64,000 bases of DNA from Hyaloperonospora brassicae (lineage: Eukaryota; Oomycota; Peronosporomycetes; Peronosporales; Peronosporaceae). The DNA is taken from contig CANTFL010000467.1 in NCBI GenBank assembly GCA_947650285.1, positions 124,001 through 188,000 on the forward strand, written 5' to 3'. Below the pieces are notes generated by a model. It was given only the letters and a program-made list of their open reading frames with translations, was not told where the DNA came from and did not search any database. Shown piece after piece: positions 23,501 through 35,886 of the stretch. Positions within the stretch are counted from its first letter, which is position 1, and each line of letters starts with the position of its first letter. The position numbers and the translations under genes were made by a program.

Positions 23501-24489
23501 GACGTCGTTGATGCCCATCCATATATTTTCGCGGGCTATGTAGGCTAATTTCTACTGACGCACTAATCATGACGCGTTGAAAGCCATGGTGCACTGCAAA
23601 ATCGCCTATAAGTACAAGGTACTTCCTGCAGTGTTTTGTCTGCGTGGTACCATAAAAGCACAAAATGTTCCACTTTTTGTCCGTGTCATCAAACAAAGTG
23701 GCTTCACCTCCATACTAGTCTTCCTCGACCATCGCCGACTTGCCTCAACAATGGTAGCACTCACTTCGGGTGGTCAAGAAAGGCATGGCATTGGTGGGGC
23801 AAGTCTCGGATGTCAAATCATCGCTAGGCGATGTAGAGGCATAGACCTCAATCGTAGCTACATCCGCGTCACTTTGTCTCGCTGCCGGAGGACTAATATT
23901 GTCAGCTACGGCATTACTCGCATTTAACAAGTATATATCAGAAGACAGAGGCGCTCTAGTATAACACAATCGGCGTGTCCGACGAAGACGTGGTTGGTAT
24001 TGGTCCGTAGCCTACGATGCGTCTGCCCGCAAGCAACGAAGGAACGCATCAGCAAGAGCAACATATCGTGATTTCGTATCTGCAACTTTTTCTTAATTTA
24101 GCACTAGCGAAATATCCACACGCTAAAGCTTGACGCCAAACTTTTTATTTTCTGTGCTCTCATCGTGTTTAGCAAGGTTTCGCTCGATTTTGCAAGCTTT
24201 TATGAGAAGTAGGGTACAAGCAGGCAATAATGAGCGGCCAGCCACGACCAAAAATTACCAGCCGGCATGGATAAGTAAGAAGTAGATTTCAAGCAATTCA
24301 TCGCGGTCTCTGCTCCAGTCCTCATCATGAATACTAAGGGCGGTGTAATGCTCCATCAGGCTCGTGGCACGCGGCAAATGCTGCATCAGTGCACATAATA
24401 GGACAGAGATTATAAAACGATTTTTTCTGGTCGAAAAATCGGGCTTTTACTATATTACTAAAAAATAAATTTGACATTGTTTTACACTT
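20562..24489. other. Interval without recognised genes
   Basis: ORFs up to 116 codons, such as 22392-22742 (plus), 22671-22994 (minus) and 23577-23927 (plus), overlap one another and show no recognised motif. Nothing here supports a gene call. Confidence 0.45.
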
Positions 24490-26509
24490 AATGGGGTCGA
24501 TTCTCTATCCATCGGTACTCGCCGGTTCATTGTCAACGACGTCGTTTTTAGTGTTTCTGCCGTAAATGTCATTGTCTGATTTTGGTGAGCCGTAGAAAGC
24601 TCCAAGATTAGGCTTGATGAATACAAGCCTTTTAAAGGTATCAGAGGCTAAGCTGTTTCTAAGCTTAGGATGGGTAAATCCCACATTGAAAAGTTGCGCT
24701 CACAAGCAGCTATTGAGGTGACCATGATAAGACATTTGATTACGAGTTTATGGGGAATTAGATAGTCCTCTTTGTCGGTCAGCCACCATTCTAATGGAGT
24801 CTTGCTTCGATCGGCAAGGAGCTAATATCTAAATGAATTTTAGGTCTTTTAATTTATTTCAGCAATTTTCAACTCGGCTTATTTCAAGTAAATTTGGATT
24901 TCATGGGCATCGTCGACAGACTGCTCATCGTCAATGGATTTGTTGATAAGCACGTCCTCCGAACTAAAACTATTGGCTTGGAGATGCCCTCACCACAAGC
25001 ACAGGGTCTAGAAGGTAAGAAACGCCATGCGCCACGCCATACGTAAAATCCATGCGCTGCTCGGCAAGCTTAATTAAGAATTCCCGTCCTTTTGTGGTGA
25101 TGTCGTTGTCGTTGTGGAATGTTTTGAATTCCGTTTGCATTTTAAGAAAGTCGAGCAACACCTCTGAGATTGGTGTCTTGTATGACGGGTACTTGACGAC
25201 GAGGCGATCTAGTTGCGTAGAATAGCCAAGATATTTTCTAGCTATTCGAAAAAGCGCTCATCATTGACGGTAGTGCGCACCTCGGCCCGCTGTTCTTTTT
25301 GGCTTGCTGATGTATAAATAAAATTGCGCCCTGAGACGAGCGCGTACAGATGTCGTTTTAACGCAATCAGAGTATTGGCAATTGCCAGAATAGTAACCCG
25401 TCGGGTTTGTACCGCTCCCTGGATCATGGGAGCAGCATTGTGGTTTTATAAGACACAAAGTTGGGCCTTTAGGATGTGATTGTTGTGAAAGAACCTGACT
25501 ATATTCTTGCAATATTCCACAAAGTTACGCATCATCTTAAGGGAATAGCCATCGTGATAGACTGCCTCCCTGATGACAAGTTGATCGGTCTTGATGGTTC
25601 CAATTATTTCATTAACAAAAAAGGGCACACCTTGCGCACAGCTTCCTTAGACACTCATTGATGGGATTATTTCACGCAGAACTTGCACGATATTTTGTAA
25701 GCATTGGTGTTATCAGTCACGCCTTCTGCAAAAGTCGTCTTTTACGCAAGCGGTGTCGTTGGCAATGGACTTGTAGTCTTGTGCCTGCTGACCAGTCAAC
25801 CCAGATTCCAGGAACAGGCTTCAGGAAGGCAAACGGCCATGTTTTTGATTACACGATCGTTTAATATGTTTGTCCAGACATCGGTCATTGACACATCGTA
25901 CTTTCAGCCAAACGCTTATCACCTTTGCCAAGAGCTCGGCGTGGCACCTTTCGATTAGGCTTTATCTTAGCTGCTTGTAATTATAGAGTATGTTGTCGTC
26001 AGGACGCAGCAACCGGTTGGCGACCTTTATGTACACAATTTATCAACGCGCTAAAACGAAGTTCCAGTCGCGTAGAAATGGAGAGCGATCTGCTGTTGGA
26101 ACTTAGCCTTGGTGGCCTTGGAGATCGCAGGCAGAGCGAGCTGTTTAACTTAAGTCTGCTCAATCAAATGGTGTTGTATACGGATGGAGTCCTTGCCTGG
26201 CGCGTCTTTTTATGTCCCAATTATACCATTCCGGGCGATTGACGTCTTTCATTCATTCATCAGCTTTCAGATAGTTTCGCAATTATTGAGGTGTACCTTG
26301 ACTATCATGTTATTCTTGGGGTAGTTGATCAGGGTCTAAAAACGTTTGCAGATGTTAGAATTGCACTTCTGCGGTTGGCTGACGGTGTTGGAGTGTTGTA
26401 CAACATTAATTGGAAGTCAATTGCGCTTCTTGCGCGGTTTGTTGTCTATGTCCTCCACGTTGCTCTCATTGTCATATCGTCCCCGCAATTCATTGTCACT
26501 GCTTAACAT
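24490..26509 (-). pseudogene. hAT-superfamily transposase, decayed
   Basis: A minus-strand series of frames matches the layout of oomycete hAT transposases. The likely start is the Met at 26509, with an acidic N-terminus (L-S-S-D-N-E-L-R-G-R-Y-D-N-E-S) and a basic patch. A Cys-bearing stretch (K-C-N-S-N-I-C) may be the remains of a BED finger. Near 26.1 kb lies K-A-K-F-Q-Q-Q-I-A-L-H-F-Y-A-T-G. The RNase H-like core follows: F-F-V-N-E-I-I-G-T-I-K and I-V-R-F-F-H-N-N-H at 25446-25628, T-V-N-D-E-R-F-F-E at about 25250, and A-H-G-V-S-Y-L-L-D-P near 25040. The dimerisation region is at 24540-24700 (T-H-P-K-L-R-N-S-L and R-L-V-F-I-K-P-N-L). Many stops and shifts make it non-functional. Terminal inverted repeats were not identified. 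Confidence 0.65.
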
Positions 26510-28394
26510 TGCGGAGTCGATGGAAACTAAAATGATAAATACGAAGGGGCACCATCGTTGTGCCTTAGGCTGACACTGCCTACCGCCCGCTCACTACTAG
26601 AAATGAAGAAGCTAGGGATGTAGCTGGACATTTTGTAAATTCGATATACCAGGAGCTGAGTTTTTAAGTGAATCATGGAAAATCTTCCTCAACTGTTCTT
26701 TGGTCGAAGCCAACGATCCATTCTCTGACCAGTAGAAAAATGTTTCCAATTTTTAATTCAGTCTCGCAGTAACTTGGGCTGAAGGGATTTCGTAAAAGCA
26801 AGGAATGTGTCGTTTTTAAAAAAGGTGATCAACGTTTATCGAGGTTCACAGTGAAAATCTTGTTGTTCCCTAGGATACAGCCTCATGTTGCTACTCCACG
26901 CCTATCGGACTACTTCTGCCTCTACGTAGGTAATCGTCTATTCACGCATTACTAATAGTCTAATCGCAATACACTGATCATTTAGTTGTACGTGTCTAAT
27001 TCTGGTAGTGTGTTACTTAAGACAACTAAATGCACTTAACATGGGGACGTCACTTTGTGTCAGGGCAGTGCTAGTGAACACCGACACACCAGATCCCGAA
27101 GAATTAAACTTTTTTTACAGCAAACACCGGATATTGATCCTGTGACCTTTCGCATGGTGCTGCTACTCCGTTCCACTTGATCTACTACCTTTTTTTGCAG
27201 AATCTCATGGTAAGGCGCTTGTCTTACAACATTTTTAAGGGGTCAAGAATTCATTGGGCATGACAATTAGGGGTTTAAAAATCAATTTTTTGCCAAACCT
27301 AATTAGTAGAATTTCTTTTAAAACAAAGAAATTGATGAAAAAACATATCTTGACAGCTCTAGAAAAAGATTGCCGAGGAGCCGCTGACCGATAAAAAAAC
27401 CGATTATTTCGACGCATTTAATGTGAAGAGGTCGTGATAAGTGGCACCGACGATCTTGTTAAAAACGGTATCCGCGAAAGATGCTTCTGGAACGTCGCAT
27501 GCAAAGCATCTGATACCGTTGTTTCGCGTAAAAATATTGACATTGCGGCTCGCGTTGTGGGGTAGTGTCGCCAATTGTTACGAACAGAGCTTCGATGTTG
27601 ATGTCCACGTTTAGACGAGAGCTACAAGGGTCGCTCGATCTACCAATAGCACACAAGTTCGTCTGCATCAACACTACCAGCTGCAAGTCTGAGCAAGTCA
27701 GCACTAATCTAAACACAGCCATCATTGTAACCGGCAACAACAAAGTGGTTGCCGTCTGTATTTAAAAACACAAAACAAAATTGCCACCATTACCGGTCGG
27801 TATATATCCATAGTCTTCTACAGGACAATCGAACCCATCGTCAATATCAGCATGGTCATCGGTACCATATCTTCCCGGACCTTTAGACGTATTGCTGCAT
27901 TTAATATTTAAGTATCAGCGGCATCCGCATCGAGTGCAGAAGAAGCGAAGCAAGCGCTATCGCATTTGCAAAAAGCGCGACTAATATGTTCCTGGCTCAT
28001 GGCCATGTGGGTCTCTTACGATAACTGGCATCGACACTGAGCACTAAACGATACCCTAATTGATGTGTCCTTGTTAATATCGTCGTGGAACATTATAGAT
28101 TGAGCGACGTAATCTGAGGCGTCATTAGATGCCCAGGCAGTGAAGTCGACAATTGAGCAGCCAAATCGACGACGGTCAAACTAAACCACGTGCTTCCACG
28201 TTAGTTATTGAAGCAAATACAGCGGCTGACCACGCTTTCTGTCTGAAAATTCCGGTACGTCCAGGGACCAGATATTGGATCTTCTTCTCCCGCATGCGTG
28301 GCAGTCTACTTGAGAATAACCTTTTTCTGGCAGGACATGAATATTAGTCGACAGCATCTACGCCAGCATCGTCCTAGTATATAGAGGTAATACC
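26510..28394. other. Interval without recognised genes
   Basis: The left part may hold the hAT 5' flank. ORFs at 27459-27743 (minus) and 27565-27765 (plus) overlap and show no motif. No gene is supported. Confidence 0.45.
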
Positions 28395-28790
28395 TATTAC
28401 GGAATACGCCGTAACAATAAATTGTCACTCTGCGGAAGTAATAAAAATTATTATGCAAAATATTTTTTAGAATATCAATAATTGCAGTGTTATTGTTGAG
28501 ATGACCCAAACGTTTGCTCATTGGTTATAAAAAGATTTATTGTTATCAACCTACCAATTGTTGCCAGACTTGCCCAATGGGTGGTGAGTAGACATCATCA
28601 TACATTAATTCATAGTAATATTTTTTCAAGGCAGGTCAAAACAGAGAGTTAGGGATATCAGACATTAATAAAATGCTAAACAATAGTTTTGCTTTTTCTA
28701 CAACTAGATTCTTGCCTTTATTGTTTATCAATCCTCAATATAGTGTCTATACCTAGCAGGACACTTATCTTCACTGCTGCCAGTGAGAGT
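28395..28790 (+). mobile_element. Very old Ty3/gypsy LTR remnant
   Basis: Reads as a degraded copy of the LTR family in the orientation seen at 43589-43977. Shared blocks are the weak TGTAAC-like start, AATATCA-rich stretch, GCTCATTGGTT, TATCAACCTACCAATTGTTGCC and AATGGGTGGTGAGTAGACATCATCATACATTA. The right edge is fuzzy. It is the most diverged member in the window. Confidence 0.55.
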
Positions 28791-29096
28791 TAACTTCGTA
28801 CTAGTGTTCCAGTTCAAAGTAAGTAGTGTCCCATTACATGTCGGCCTTAACACTACTTCATTATGAAAGACAAAAAGACGACTTCGTCGTCTCGCGCCGT
28901 CACCGCGTTTGAGACCGTGCTGCTCATCGGAGACGGTGATGTCGAGTCAATGGACCATTCGTAATCGCTAAAGAACAGCGAGAAGATGGCAATGAGAGCA
29001 CCCAGCAGAAAAAACTTAACAGACCAACAGAGTAGAATCTAAAATGGCAACTCAAAGAATAAATCTTAGAATAATGAGTAATTTGCTTGATCGTCT
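28791..29096. other. Short interval, nothing recognised
   Basis: Sequence between the LTR remnant and the dispersed repeat with no supported feature. Confidence 0.4.
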
Positions 29097-29425
29097 TGTG
29101 GTGTGGGCGGCTCACGCGCTCACCTCCTCTGACAAAAGTTCTACTACGATAATTCTTACAAGAAAATGCCTGAACCCTTACAAAACCGGAGTGCAAGGGG
29201 CCTGATACGGCTCATGTCAACGCCCTCATTTTTATTACGTGTATTTTATGCCAATTAGTCGTCGCCGTGGAAATGCAAAAAGTATACAGACTGGGTTTAG
29301 ACCAGAAGCAGAGCTTCCAGTTGCAATGCGAACTCGACGGGCTATATGGATACGTTTGGCCTAAAATGGCGGTGTCCATGCTGAAATGGGCGGTGGGCCC
29401 GAACAGGTCTCTGAATCACTAGAAT
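29097..29425 (+). repeat. Dispersed unclassified repeat, copy 1
   Basis: About 330 bases match 55165-55505 in inverted orientation. Shared blocks include GCGGCTCACGCGCTCACC, CTGACAAAA, GGAGTGCAAGGGGCCTG and CGGCTCATGTCAACGCCCTC. The two copies also share an open reading phase: C-Q-R-P-H-F-Y-Y here against C-Q-R-P-R-F-Y-T in copy 2, then R-A-I-W and N-G-G-V in both. This suggests a fragment of a coding transposon, but I cannot assign a family. Confidence 0.65.
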
Positions 29426-29865
29426 GTTATAACGGTAGAATAATCATGACGTACCTTAGTGCAACGTCGGCAATGTCGCTGTAGGGCTGCTGGGACCCGT
29501 CGTTGCGCGCTTGATATAGCTGGGTAGATAGTGCGCGTTGCTGTTGAAGTTTAAAGGATTTTTGGTTGCATGGGCGTGCTCGCTTATCCTCCCGAACGTG
29601 TCAAATATGGTACTTCCCGACGCAACCCTGATCGCGTAGTTAGTCGGCTTGGTAATGTAGAGGCAACGGCATGGAGTGCTTGCTAGTCCCCAGCGATTTT
29701 TAGCCCGACATGACCGTGTTGGCGGAGCCGGAGCATGAGATAAAGTGCATCTGCCGGTGCTTGGTTATCCGTATCGGTCATCGGGTTTCCAACGTATCAC
29801 TATTGTAAATCACGACGGAAAACATTCTACATACCTTAAAACCAACCTGTACACAGGCCAAAAAT
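29426..29865. other. Interval without recognised genes
   Basis: Left flank of the copia element; no ORF or repeat supported. Confidence 0.4.
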
Positions 29866-30229
29866 TGCTAGACGTTGGTGCACTTGTGCAGTAGACGTAG
29901 GCAGTTAAAGTCAAATATATTGAATGTCAACTACCTTCGTTGTTAAACCCATTGTATGCAGTTGATTACCACTACTGCAACTTGACCTAGTCAAGTTGCA
30001 CCTGGCATAGAACCATCGTGCCCATTTCCGTGTGTCATCCCTGGTACTATATGACGTACGTATGTCAATTTCTCTCCATCTAGATCCAGGTGTCAGTATT
30101 GCATGAAGATCGTTTTCCTCTTTCCATATGTTAGCTTGTTAGACAATCAGGTGAGGTTGTCCTAAACCTGTAACAGGTCTTGCAGGAACACTAAAGCGCA
30201 CGTAACCTGTTAAAATATGTATTCTAACA
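29866..30229 (-). repeat. Copia 3' LTR
   Basis: Direct repeat partner of 34732-35095, 364 bases. The purine-rich strand just inside it (AAGAATGAG, minus) fits a polypurine tract for plus-strand priming. Confidence 0.85.
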
Positions 30230-30256
30230 CTCATTCTTGGTGTTCACCTGAGTCGC

Positions 30257-30656
30257 TTAACAGTTAGATATCTTGCGCAGCTCCTCAAGCCTCGCTGCTG
30301 GCAACGACTTTGAAAGAACATTCGCTTTCAATTTCTCGGACTTAACGTATAGAAGCCCCACCACCGTTTCTTTACGTGCGTAGTGGCAGATAGACATAAA
30401 TCGGATCTCCACGTTTTCCACGCTTGTCCTTCTCTTCGCTGCCTCGAGGTGGTTATTGGCGGCTTGATTGTCCATGCACATGGGCCTCGGCGTGCACACT
30501 AGCAGCTTTAATTTCAGCAACAACCCCCTCATACCCAGCAGGTTGCGTCCTGCTTAAGAGGCGGGTATAGACTCCACTTCCACAGTGCTCAGCGATACAC
30601 CTGGCTGCTTCTTGCACGACCACAGAACAACAGAATCGTCCATTATTAGCACACAT
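30257..30656 (-). pseudogene. Copia RNase H, broken
   Basis: The frame 30532-30257 has M-D-N-Q-A-A-N-N-H, V-E-I-R-F-M-S-I-C and K-A-N-V-L-S-K-S-L-P, corresponding to the copia RNase H C-terminus (D-N-Q-A-A, H-I-D-V-R, A-D-x-L-T-K-A-L). The first part is in another frame (30656-30453). It lies immediately inside the 3' LTR as expected. Confidence 0.75.
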
Positions 30657-30778
30657 CCAGAAACCGAATTACGGTCCGCCTTGTCGGCACCTAAGTCTGC
30701 GTCACTACAGCAATCGATCTTGAAATCTTGTTAGGTCGGTCCGCTGCCGTTTAGGTGAAACTTCAAGCTCTTCGTTGC

Positions 30779-31935
30779 CTACAAGTATCTCGTGAGACGC
30801 TTCGCCATCTTCCAATCCTCAATAATCGGCTTATGCGTTCGACGAGTCGCCTTGTGCAATGCAAAGCAGATATCTGGTCGAGTACACCTTGCGATCCATA
30901 GCAAATACCAAACCGAAGCCTTAAAGGCGCTCAAACTTGGTTTCCCTATTGTGAATCTCTCGGGCAGGTCATTTGCATTGTCGTTGTCATCCGAATTGTA
31001 TTCGTCTCCGATTAATGTTCGCGCACCGTTCGCGGACTCTAAATCGTAATCCCTGAGAAGCGTATCCATCATGACCTCTTGATCCAGGTCAAATTTTTGA
31101 GTGTAGTCCAAAGAAATGTCGAGTCCTAGAAACTTCTGAACGACACCCAGATCCTTGATGAACAGTGTGTTAAACCCCGCAAAAAATGCATCAACCGCGC
31201 ACTGCTTGGCTCCTGTGACCAGAAGGTCATCCACATACTCTCCGACGATGGTCCATTCTTTTCCGACGTGGTTTCAGTATTGTCACATGTCCGTTGTGCA
31301 CAGCTTGTAACCAATATCGGTCAACTCGGAGTGCAAAAGCTTGCTCCAGAGTCGTCATGCTTGCTTCTATCCGTGTTGCAATTTTTTAAACAGCAGAGCG
31401 ACTTCACCAGGAGACTGCACACCGAAACCTCGAAGTTTTTCTTGGTGACTGCATGCCTCTTGGTACCTTCATAAATATATCCAGGTGTATTCCTTTTTAG
31501 CCTTCACTTAGGCGTTCGGAACACCCCCATGACGTGCGGGAACGGTTCCATCACCTGGAGAGCACCAAAATCAGCTCGACGGTCGCCGAATCCATGACAG
31601 CCGAAAACGTGAAATTGTGGTCGGTGCCGAAGACGTTTTCGCTTCCGCAAACCACCAGTCGAGCTTTGTATCGCTCGATGTCTCCGTTCGCGTCGGTCTT
31701 TGTCGTCTTGACTTATTTTATACACATGTGCATTTCTTGGTGGCAAGACGATCTTCCAGACGTCATTTGCTTTGTGTGCGTACAGTATTCCGGTTATGGC
31801 CACAATCCATCGGTCTCGATGCTTACGTCTCATCTCCTCACCGTAGTGTTTCGAATCTTGCTTGATGTATGTATTCACGATATCGCAACTATCGACCGAG
31901 GTATCGGCTTCGGCCACTTTTGTTTGACTCAACAT
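30779..31935 (-). pseudogene. Copia reverse transcriptase (RVT_2), broken
   Basis: The N-terminal RVT_2 phrase K-H-R-D-R-W-I-V-A-I-T-G-I-L-Y-A-H is in 31935-31504. The catalytic pair appears as M-D-D-L-L-V at the start of 31234-30779 (Y-V-D-D-L in active elements). It is followed by F-L-G-L-D-I-S and R-C-T-R-P-D-I-C-F-A-L, both typical of copia RT. Frames shift several times between 31234 and 31504. Confidence 0.8.
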
Positions 31936-32006
31936 TGTCGACCTTGTGCCATTACGCTCTCTGGTCCATGTCGAATTTTGACCTTTTTAAATTTTCTTCC
32001 CACGCT

Positions 32007-33160
32007 TCACATCATCTTGACGATCCAGTTCATCCGCTTGATGATCATATCCTGGCTCTTGCGATTGTCACACCGTGTCAATATAGGTCTTATTTCATCT
32101 TGGTCACCTTGTGGTGCTTCAACGCTTTGAACGTGTTGGGTCACCACGACCACCTTGTCCACTAGGATGTACACTTTGTATCCCTTAGGTTTGCTGCATC
32201 GCCCAATGATGATGCCCGTATCCCCTCGATATCCGAGCAGTTTGTTCTCCGGTCTCTTTGCGCAGTGCATGTCGATCCAAAAACACGATGTCTGACAACA
32301 CGGGAGCCTTGTTTGTCAGGATCTACATATTTGATACTCCCCCAGGGTTGTACTAATTATTTCTTCGGTTCAGTAATTACGAAGCGTACCCTGCAGGATC
32401 ACCACAAAACGAGAGCGGTATTTTTGATGCAAAATTATTTTACTCCAGACCATGTTCATGATGGTGCAGTGCATCTTTTCGGCCTTGCCGTAGCTCGCTT
32501 GGTTTCTAGCCTCACTGACTTGACGCGAGATTGATTCCGACGAGCAGAAAATGTCGAGCGTCTTATATAAGCCACCTCCATCGGTGTGAAAAAACGTGAA
32601 TTTAGCAATTGAACTCGCTCTCAAAGCTTGCCACACAGAGCTTGAACCTCATTGCGGCTGTATCTTTAGACTTGGACAAGAACGCCCGACAGTAAATCGA
32701 TCAGTGGTCGATGACATTGACGATGTATCGATTTCCCAAACGATCTCGGGAGTCATGTGACCCTTGAGGTCCGAACAAACGACACCCCCGATAACGTCGG
32801 TTGGTAAATTCTTGCCCGTGTCTCCATTCATATGAACTAAGCTGATCTGCTTCCCCTTGACACAGGCTAGAAGCTTTTGACGTGTCGAATCGGTCAATCG
32901 TATGCCAAATGTCGGTTTTTTTGCCATCTTGAAAATTGTGTCGAAAAAAGATGTTCTGGACGCCGATGAATGTCCATCAAGGTACCACACTGAACGTCCG
33001 AAACGCATTTATAGTCAGGTGGGTTGATGACAGTCATGATTGTCTCTCGAGGTGGCTTGGAACTATGATCGCTGCAAATCGACACAGTAACAATAATTGT
33101 TTTGCAGCATTTCAAATCCATGATGAGCGTCCTACACATACCAGATGGTAACACGCGCCT
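32007..33160 (-). pseudogene. Copia integrase, broken
   Basis: The pre-integrase and core start lie in 33008-32649: C-V-K-G-K-Q, then V-V-C-S-D-L-K-G-H-M-T-P, matching the first catalytic Asp block. The second block is H-T-D-G-G-G in 32636-32370, where S-D-N-G-G-E is usual. The C-terminal part is 32270-32007 with K-P-K-G-Y-K-V-Y-I-L-V-D-K-V-V-V. Stops and frame changes separate them. Confidence 0.65.
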
Positions 33161-33189
33161 CCTTCCTCGATGATCGAGTACTCAATTTT

Positions 33190-33440
33190 TGGCCTCAAGC
33201 AATCCATAGATAATTATGTTACCTTCTAGGTCCTCGTGTACTGAACATATAGGAGTCTTAATGTGTTCACGACTCCAAGTGCAACAACCTGGATGTCCAA
33301 GGTCCCTTCCAGAGTGATCCGCAGTGCATTGCCATCTGAGGCTGCCGTCAGGCACTCTCTTCGCCAATTGGTCCGGTCGGTGAGCAGATTTAACTCAATG
33401 CACAAATGCCTGCTTGAACCACTGTCGAGTGTTTATTTAC
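33190..33440 (-). pseudogene. Copia aspartic protease
   Basis: The active-site motif L-D-S-G-S-S-R-H-L (copia pattern D-S-G-A-S-x-H) lies near 33380-33430 and is followed in frame by I-T-L-E-G-T-L-D-I-Q-V-V-A-L-G-V-V-N-T-L-R-L-L, the usual strand pattern after it. The catalytic Asp is kept, but the surrounding polyprotein is interrupted. Confidence 0.65.
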
Positions 33441-33489
33441 CAGGCAAACGATTCGAACCATGGCGAACCACGAAAACGAAAGTCGCAAC

Positions 33490-34731
33490 CGAGGGCTTCT
33501 TCCTCGATTTCGGGCACCGCGACCGAATGTGTCCCACTTCTCCACACCTGACACAAGTCCGGGTATCGGTTCGTGTTGGAGATCATCTCGGTTTGAACTT
33601 GTCCTTACGCTCCTTCCCAGACTCGACAGCTTTGCCTACATCGCGCCCGAGATTCTTCGTAAGTTGTCTACCTCCGTCAAATTGGGCAAATTGCGCAAAC
33701 TCTTCTGCTTGCCGCAGGTAGTCAGCGCGATAGATGTTTAATTTGACAAACGTAGTCGTTCGCATGTGTGGGTTACCATAATGAACGATTTGATCCAGCA
33801 CAAGCTTGTATGCACCGCTACAGGTACCATTGACGGCCGTGAATTACAGTAAATGGTCCTTCCAGTTTCGATGAAATGCCTTGGGTACCGTGAGCTCCTT
33901 CAAGATCTGTGCCGGTAAGATCTTTGTAGTGAATGTCTACAGCAGTCTCTGCATGGCGTGCTCCAGGGTTTGGCTTTTAAAACATCACGTCTCCACTTGA
34001 CGACAGTAGTAGGTCTGCGCTTTTCCAGCTAGGTGCTGGCCTAGGACATCAACCTTTATATCTTCCGGCCACAAGAATCCACATGTACGCTTCACAAACC
34101 CAACTAGTCGAAATCATTCTTTGCCTTTTTATGGACCCACAGCCAAGGCCGTGGTAGAGCTCATTTCCTTCGAAAGGTTGCAACGTGAGCTTCCGTTGTT
34201 GTACTTCTGGTATGTCTACTCTCGTATGCCGGAGATGCACACAATCTCAGTTGGGGATACCCATTCCATTATGGTATTTCGCAGGTTAACCCGCCCTGCA
34301 TATAACGGGGTCAGGCGCCTGACCTATGTTGACTTCCGAGCCTGCATATTTTGCAGGGGTATTTAAACACATGCCTGTTGTTGTCGCCTAATACCAAAGT
34401 AGGTAGCTGCCGACACATTCGAAGGTTTCTTGGAGAATTATGATCCGGGTTCCGGAGACTCAGCCCTGCCCCGACCCTCCCTCTCGCGACTGACAACACT
34501 CGACTAGGGCAATTAATTCCAATGCTTGTCGGCGCGCTCACTCTATGAGATTCCATCCGATTTATTCTTCCGGAGAGGATCCTAATCCATTAGCATTTTT
34601 TAATCGCCGCCAATGGTGCTACCATCTTTTTTTCCACTGGGTCGTCGCCGGACTTGTCTTGACCGTCGACCACCACGACGCGTGCAGCTAGTTTAGCCGC
34701 ACCATCGTCAGGTTTAGTTGGACTCACGACC
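33490..34731 (-). pseudogene. Copia Gag, broken
   Basis: The N-terminal part is visible at 34049-34240 (L-T-L-Q-P-F-E-G-N-E-L-Y-H-G-L-G), the opening phrase of oomycete copia Gag proteins. The C-terminal basic part lies at 33583-33801. A CCHC zinc knuckle CVRCGEVGHIRSRC (C-x2-C-x4-H-x4-C) at about 33510-33558 is intact. Frames change between these pieces. Confidence 0.7.
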
Positions 34732-35095
34732 TGTTAGACGTTGGTGCAATTGTGCAGTAGACGTAGGCAGTTAAAGTCAAATATATTGAATGTCAACTAC
34801 CTTCGTTGTTAAACCCATTGTATGCAGTTGATTACCACTACTGCAACTTGACCTAGTCAAGTTGCACCTGGAATAGAACAATCGTGCCCATTTCCGTGTG
34901 TCATCCCTGGTACTATATGACGTACGTATGTCAATTTCTCTCCATCTGGATCCAGGTGTCAGTATTGCATGAAGATCGTTTTCCTCTTTCCATATGTTAG
35001 CTTGTTAGACAATCAGGTGAGGCTGCCCTAAACCTGTAACAGGTCTTGTAGAAACGATCGAGCTCACGTAACCTTTCATATATCAAATTTTAGGA
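34732..35095 (-). repeat. Copia 5' LTR
   Basis: Direct repeat partner of 29866-30229. In element direction the interior starts right after it, where a tRNA primer site is expected, but I could not identify one. The element-5' end (TTAGGA-like at 35090) is worn compared with TCTAACA in the other copy. Confidence 0.85.
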
Positions 35096-35886
35096 CAAGA
35101 GCCTCCACCAGACCATCGCATATTCGATATCTTCTTACGATGATCCCGCCTTTAACGGTCTTCGACCACCTTGGAATGCGACGGTGCCGACCTACTTGCA
35201 CAATTGGAGTGAAAGTCGTGGAGCTGATTAAGCCCTTCAGCGTTCTCCCGGCCAATGGCATATCACTTTCAGCCAACAGGACTACGTGCAGGGGCAGGAC
35301 CAGAAGATGTGTTTTAGTGTCCCTATCATCCTACGACAGCAATGAAGCAATAAAAAAGAGGGGTAATGACTTCTTCCCGTATAATTTAGTTTTAGTTGCT
35401 GAACCGTAACATGATAGCAGACCCAGACCTGGTATGCTATTAGTTCGGTGCCTTGCACTCAAAGATAAATTGTGGTTTGCGATATTGTCACTGCTTGCTA
35501 AGCGCTATTACGCGCTGCGTTCTCGAGCCTGGACACTGTCAGAGTTAGCGAGATGTCTACCCTATTCGATAGCCAAAATGTTTGAGTTTAAACGCACGCT
35601 GGACGTGTTTAATTGCGATAGAGTCCGGGTTAATAACGAAAGCCTGCGGACTTGTGGATGCACGTAATAGACGATGCATTGAAGAATTTACTCCGGCGTA
35701 GCGTCAGAAATTTGGCCATTATTGCTGTTTGACAACGTTATCAGCCGCAATGCACCAATGGATACCGTATTGATCCTGCTCGACAAGGATATCACTTCGC
35801 TGCTCTATGGAGTGACTCTCACCTGACCCCGGACATGCCCCGGAGCTAGAAGTCTCCATACATATTGAAACTTGGCACGCTCTTTT
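35096..35886. other. Interval without recognised genes
   Basis: ORFs at 35140-35409 and 35434-35667 (plus) show no motif. No repeat structure was recognised. Confidence 0.4.

Larger units (their letters stand above)
29866..35095 (-). mobile_element. Ty1/copia LTR retrotransposon, complete but dead
   Basis: Two direct repeats of about 364 bp bound 4.5 kb of minus-strand sequence with Gag, aspartic protease, integrase, RVT_2-type reverse transcriptase and RNase H in that order. Integrase preceding RT defines Ty1/copia. The LTRs begin TGTTAGAC (TGCTAGAC in the left copy); the left one ends TCTAACA, forming the usual short inverted ends. LTR copies differ at only a few positions in the first 310 bases and more towards the end. 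The interior has many stops and shifts and no long polyprotein remains. No target-site duplication was clear. Confidence 0.85.

Noticed and set aside
28924..29196. 90-codon minus ORF
   Set aside because: It runs into the dispersed repeat on the opposite strand to the conserved phase and has no motif.
31534..32165. 198-codon plus-strand ORF across the copia region
   Set aside because: It overlaps minus-strand integrase and RVT_2 motifs; its His/Ser-rich hydrophobic reading is antisense noise.
33263..33741. 152-codon plus-strand ORF
   Set aside because: The minus strand here carries the copia zinc knuckle and protease active site, so the plus frame is a shadow.
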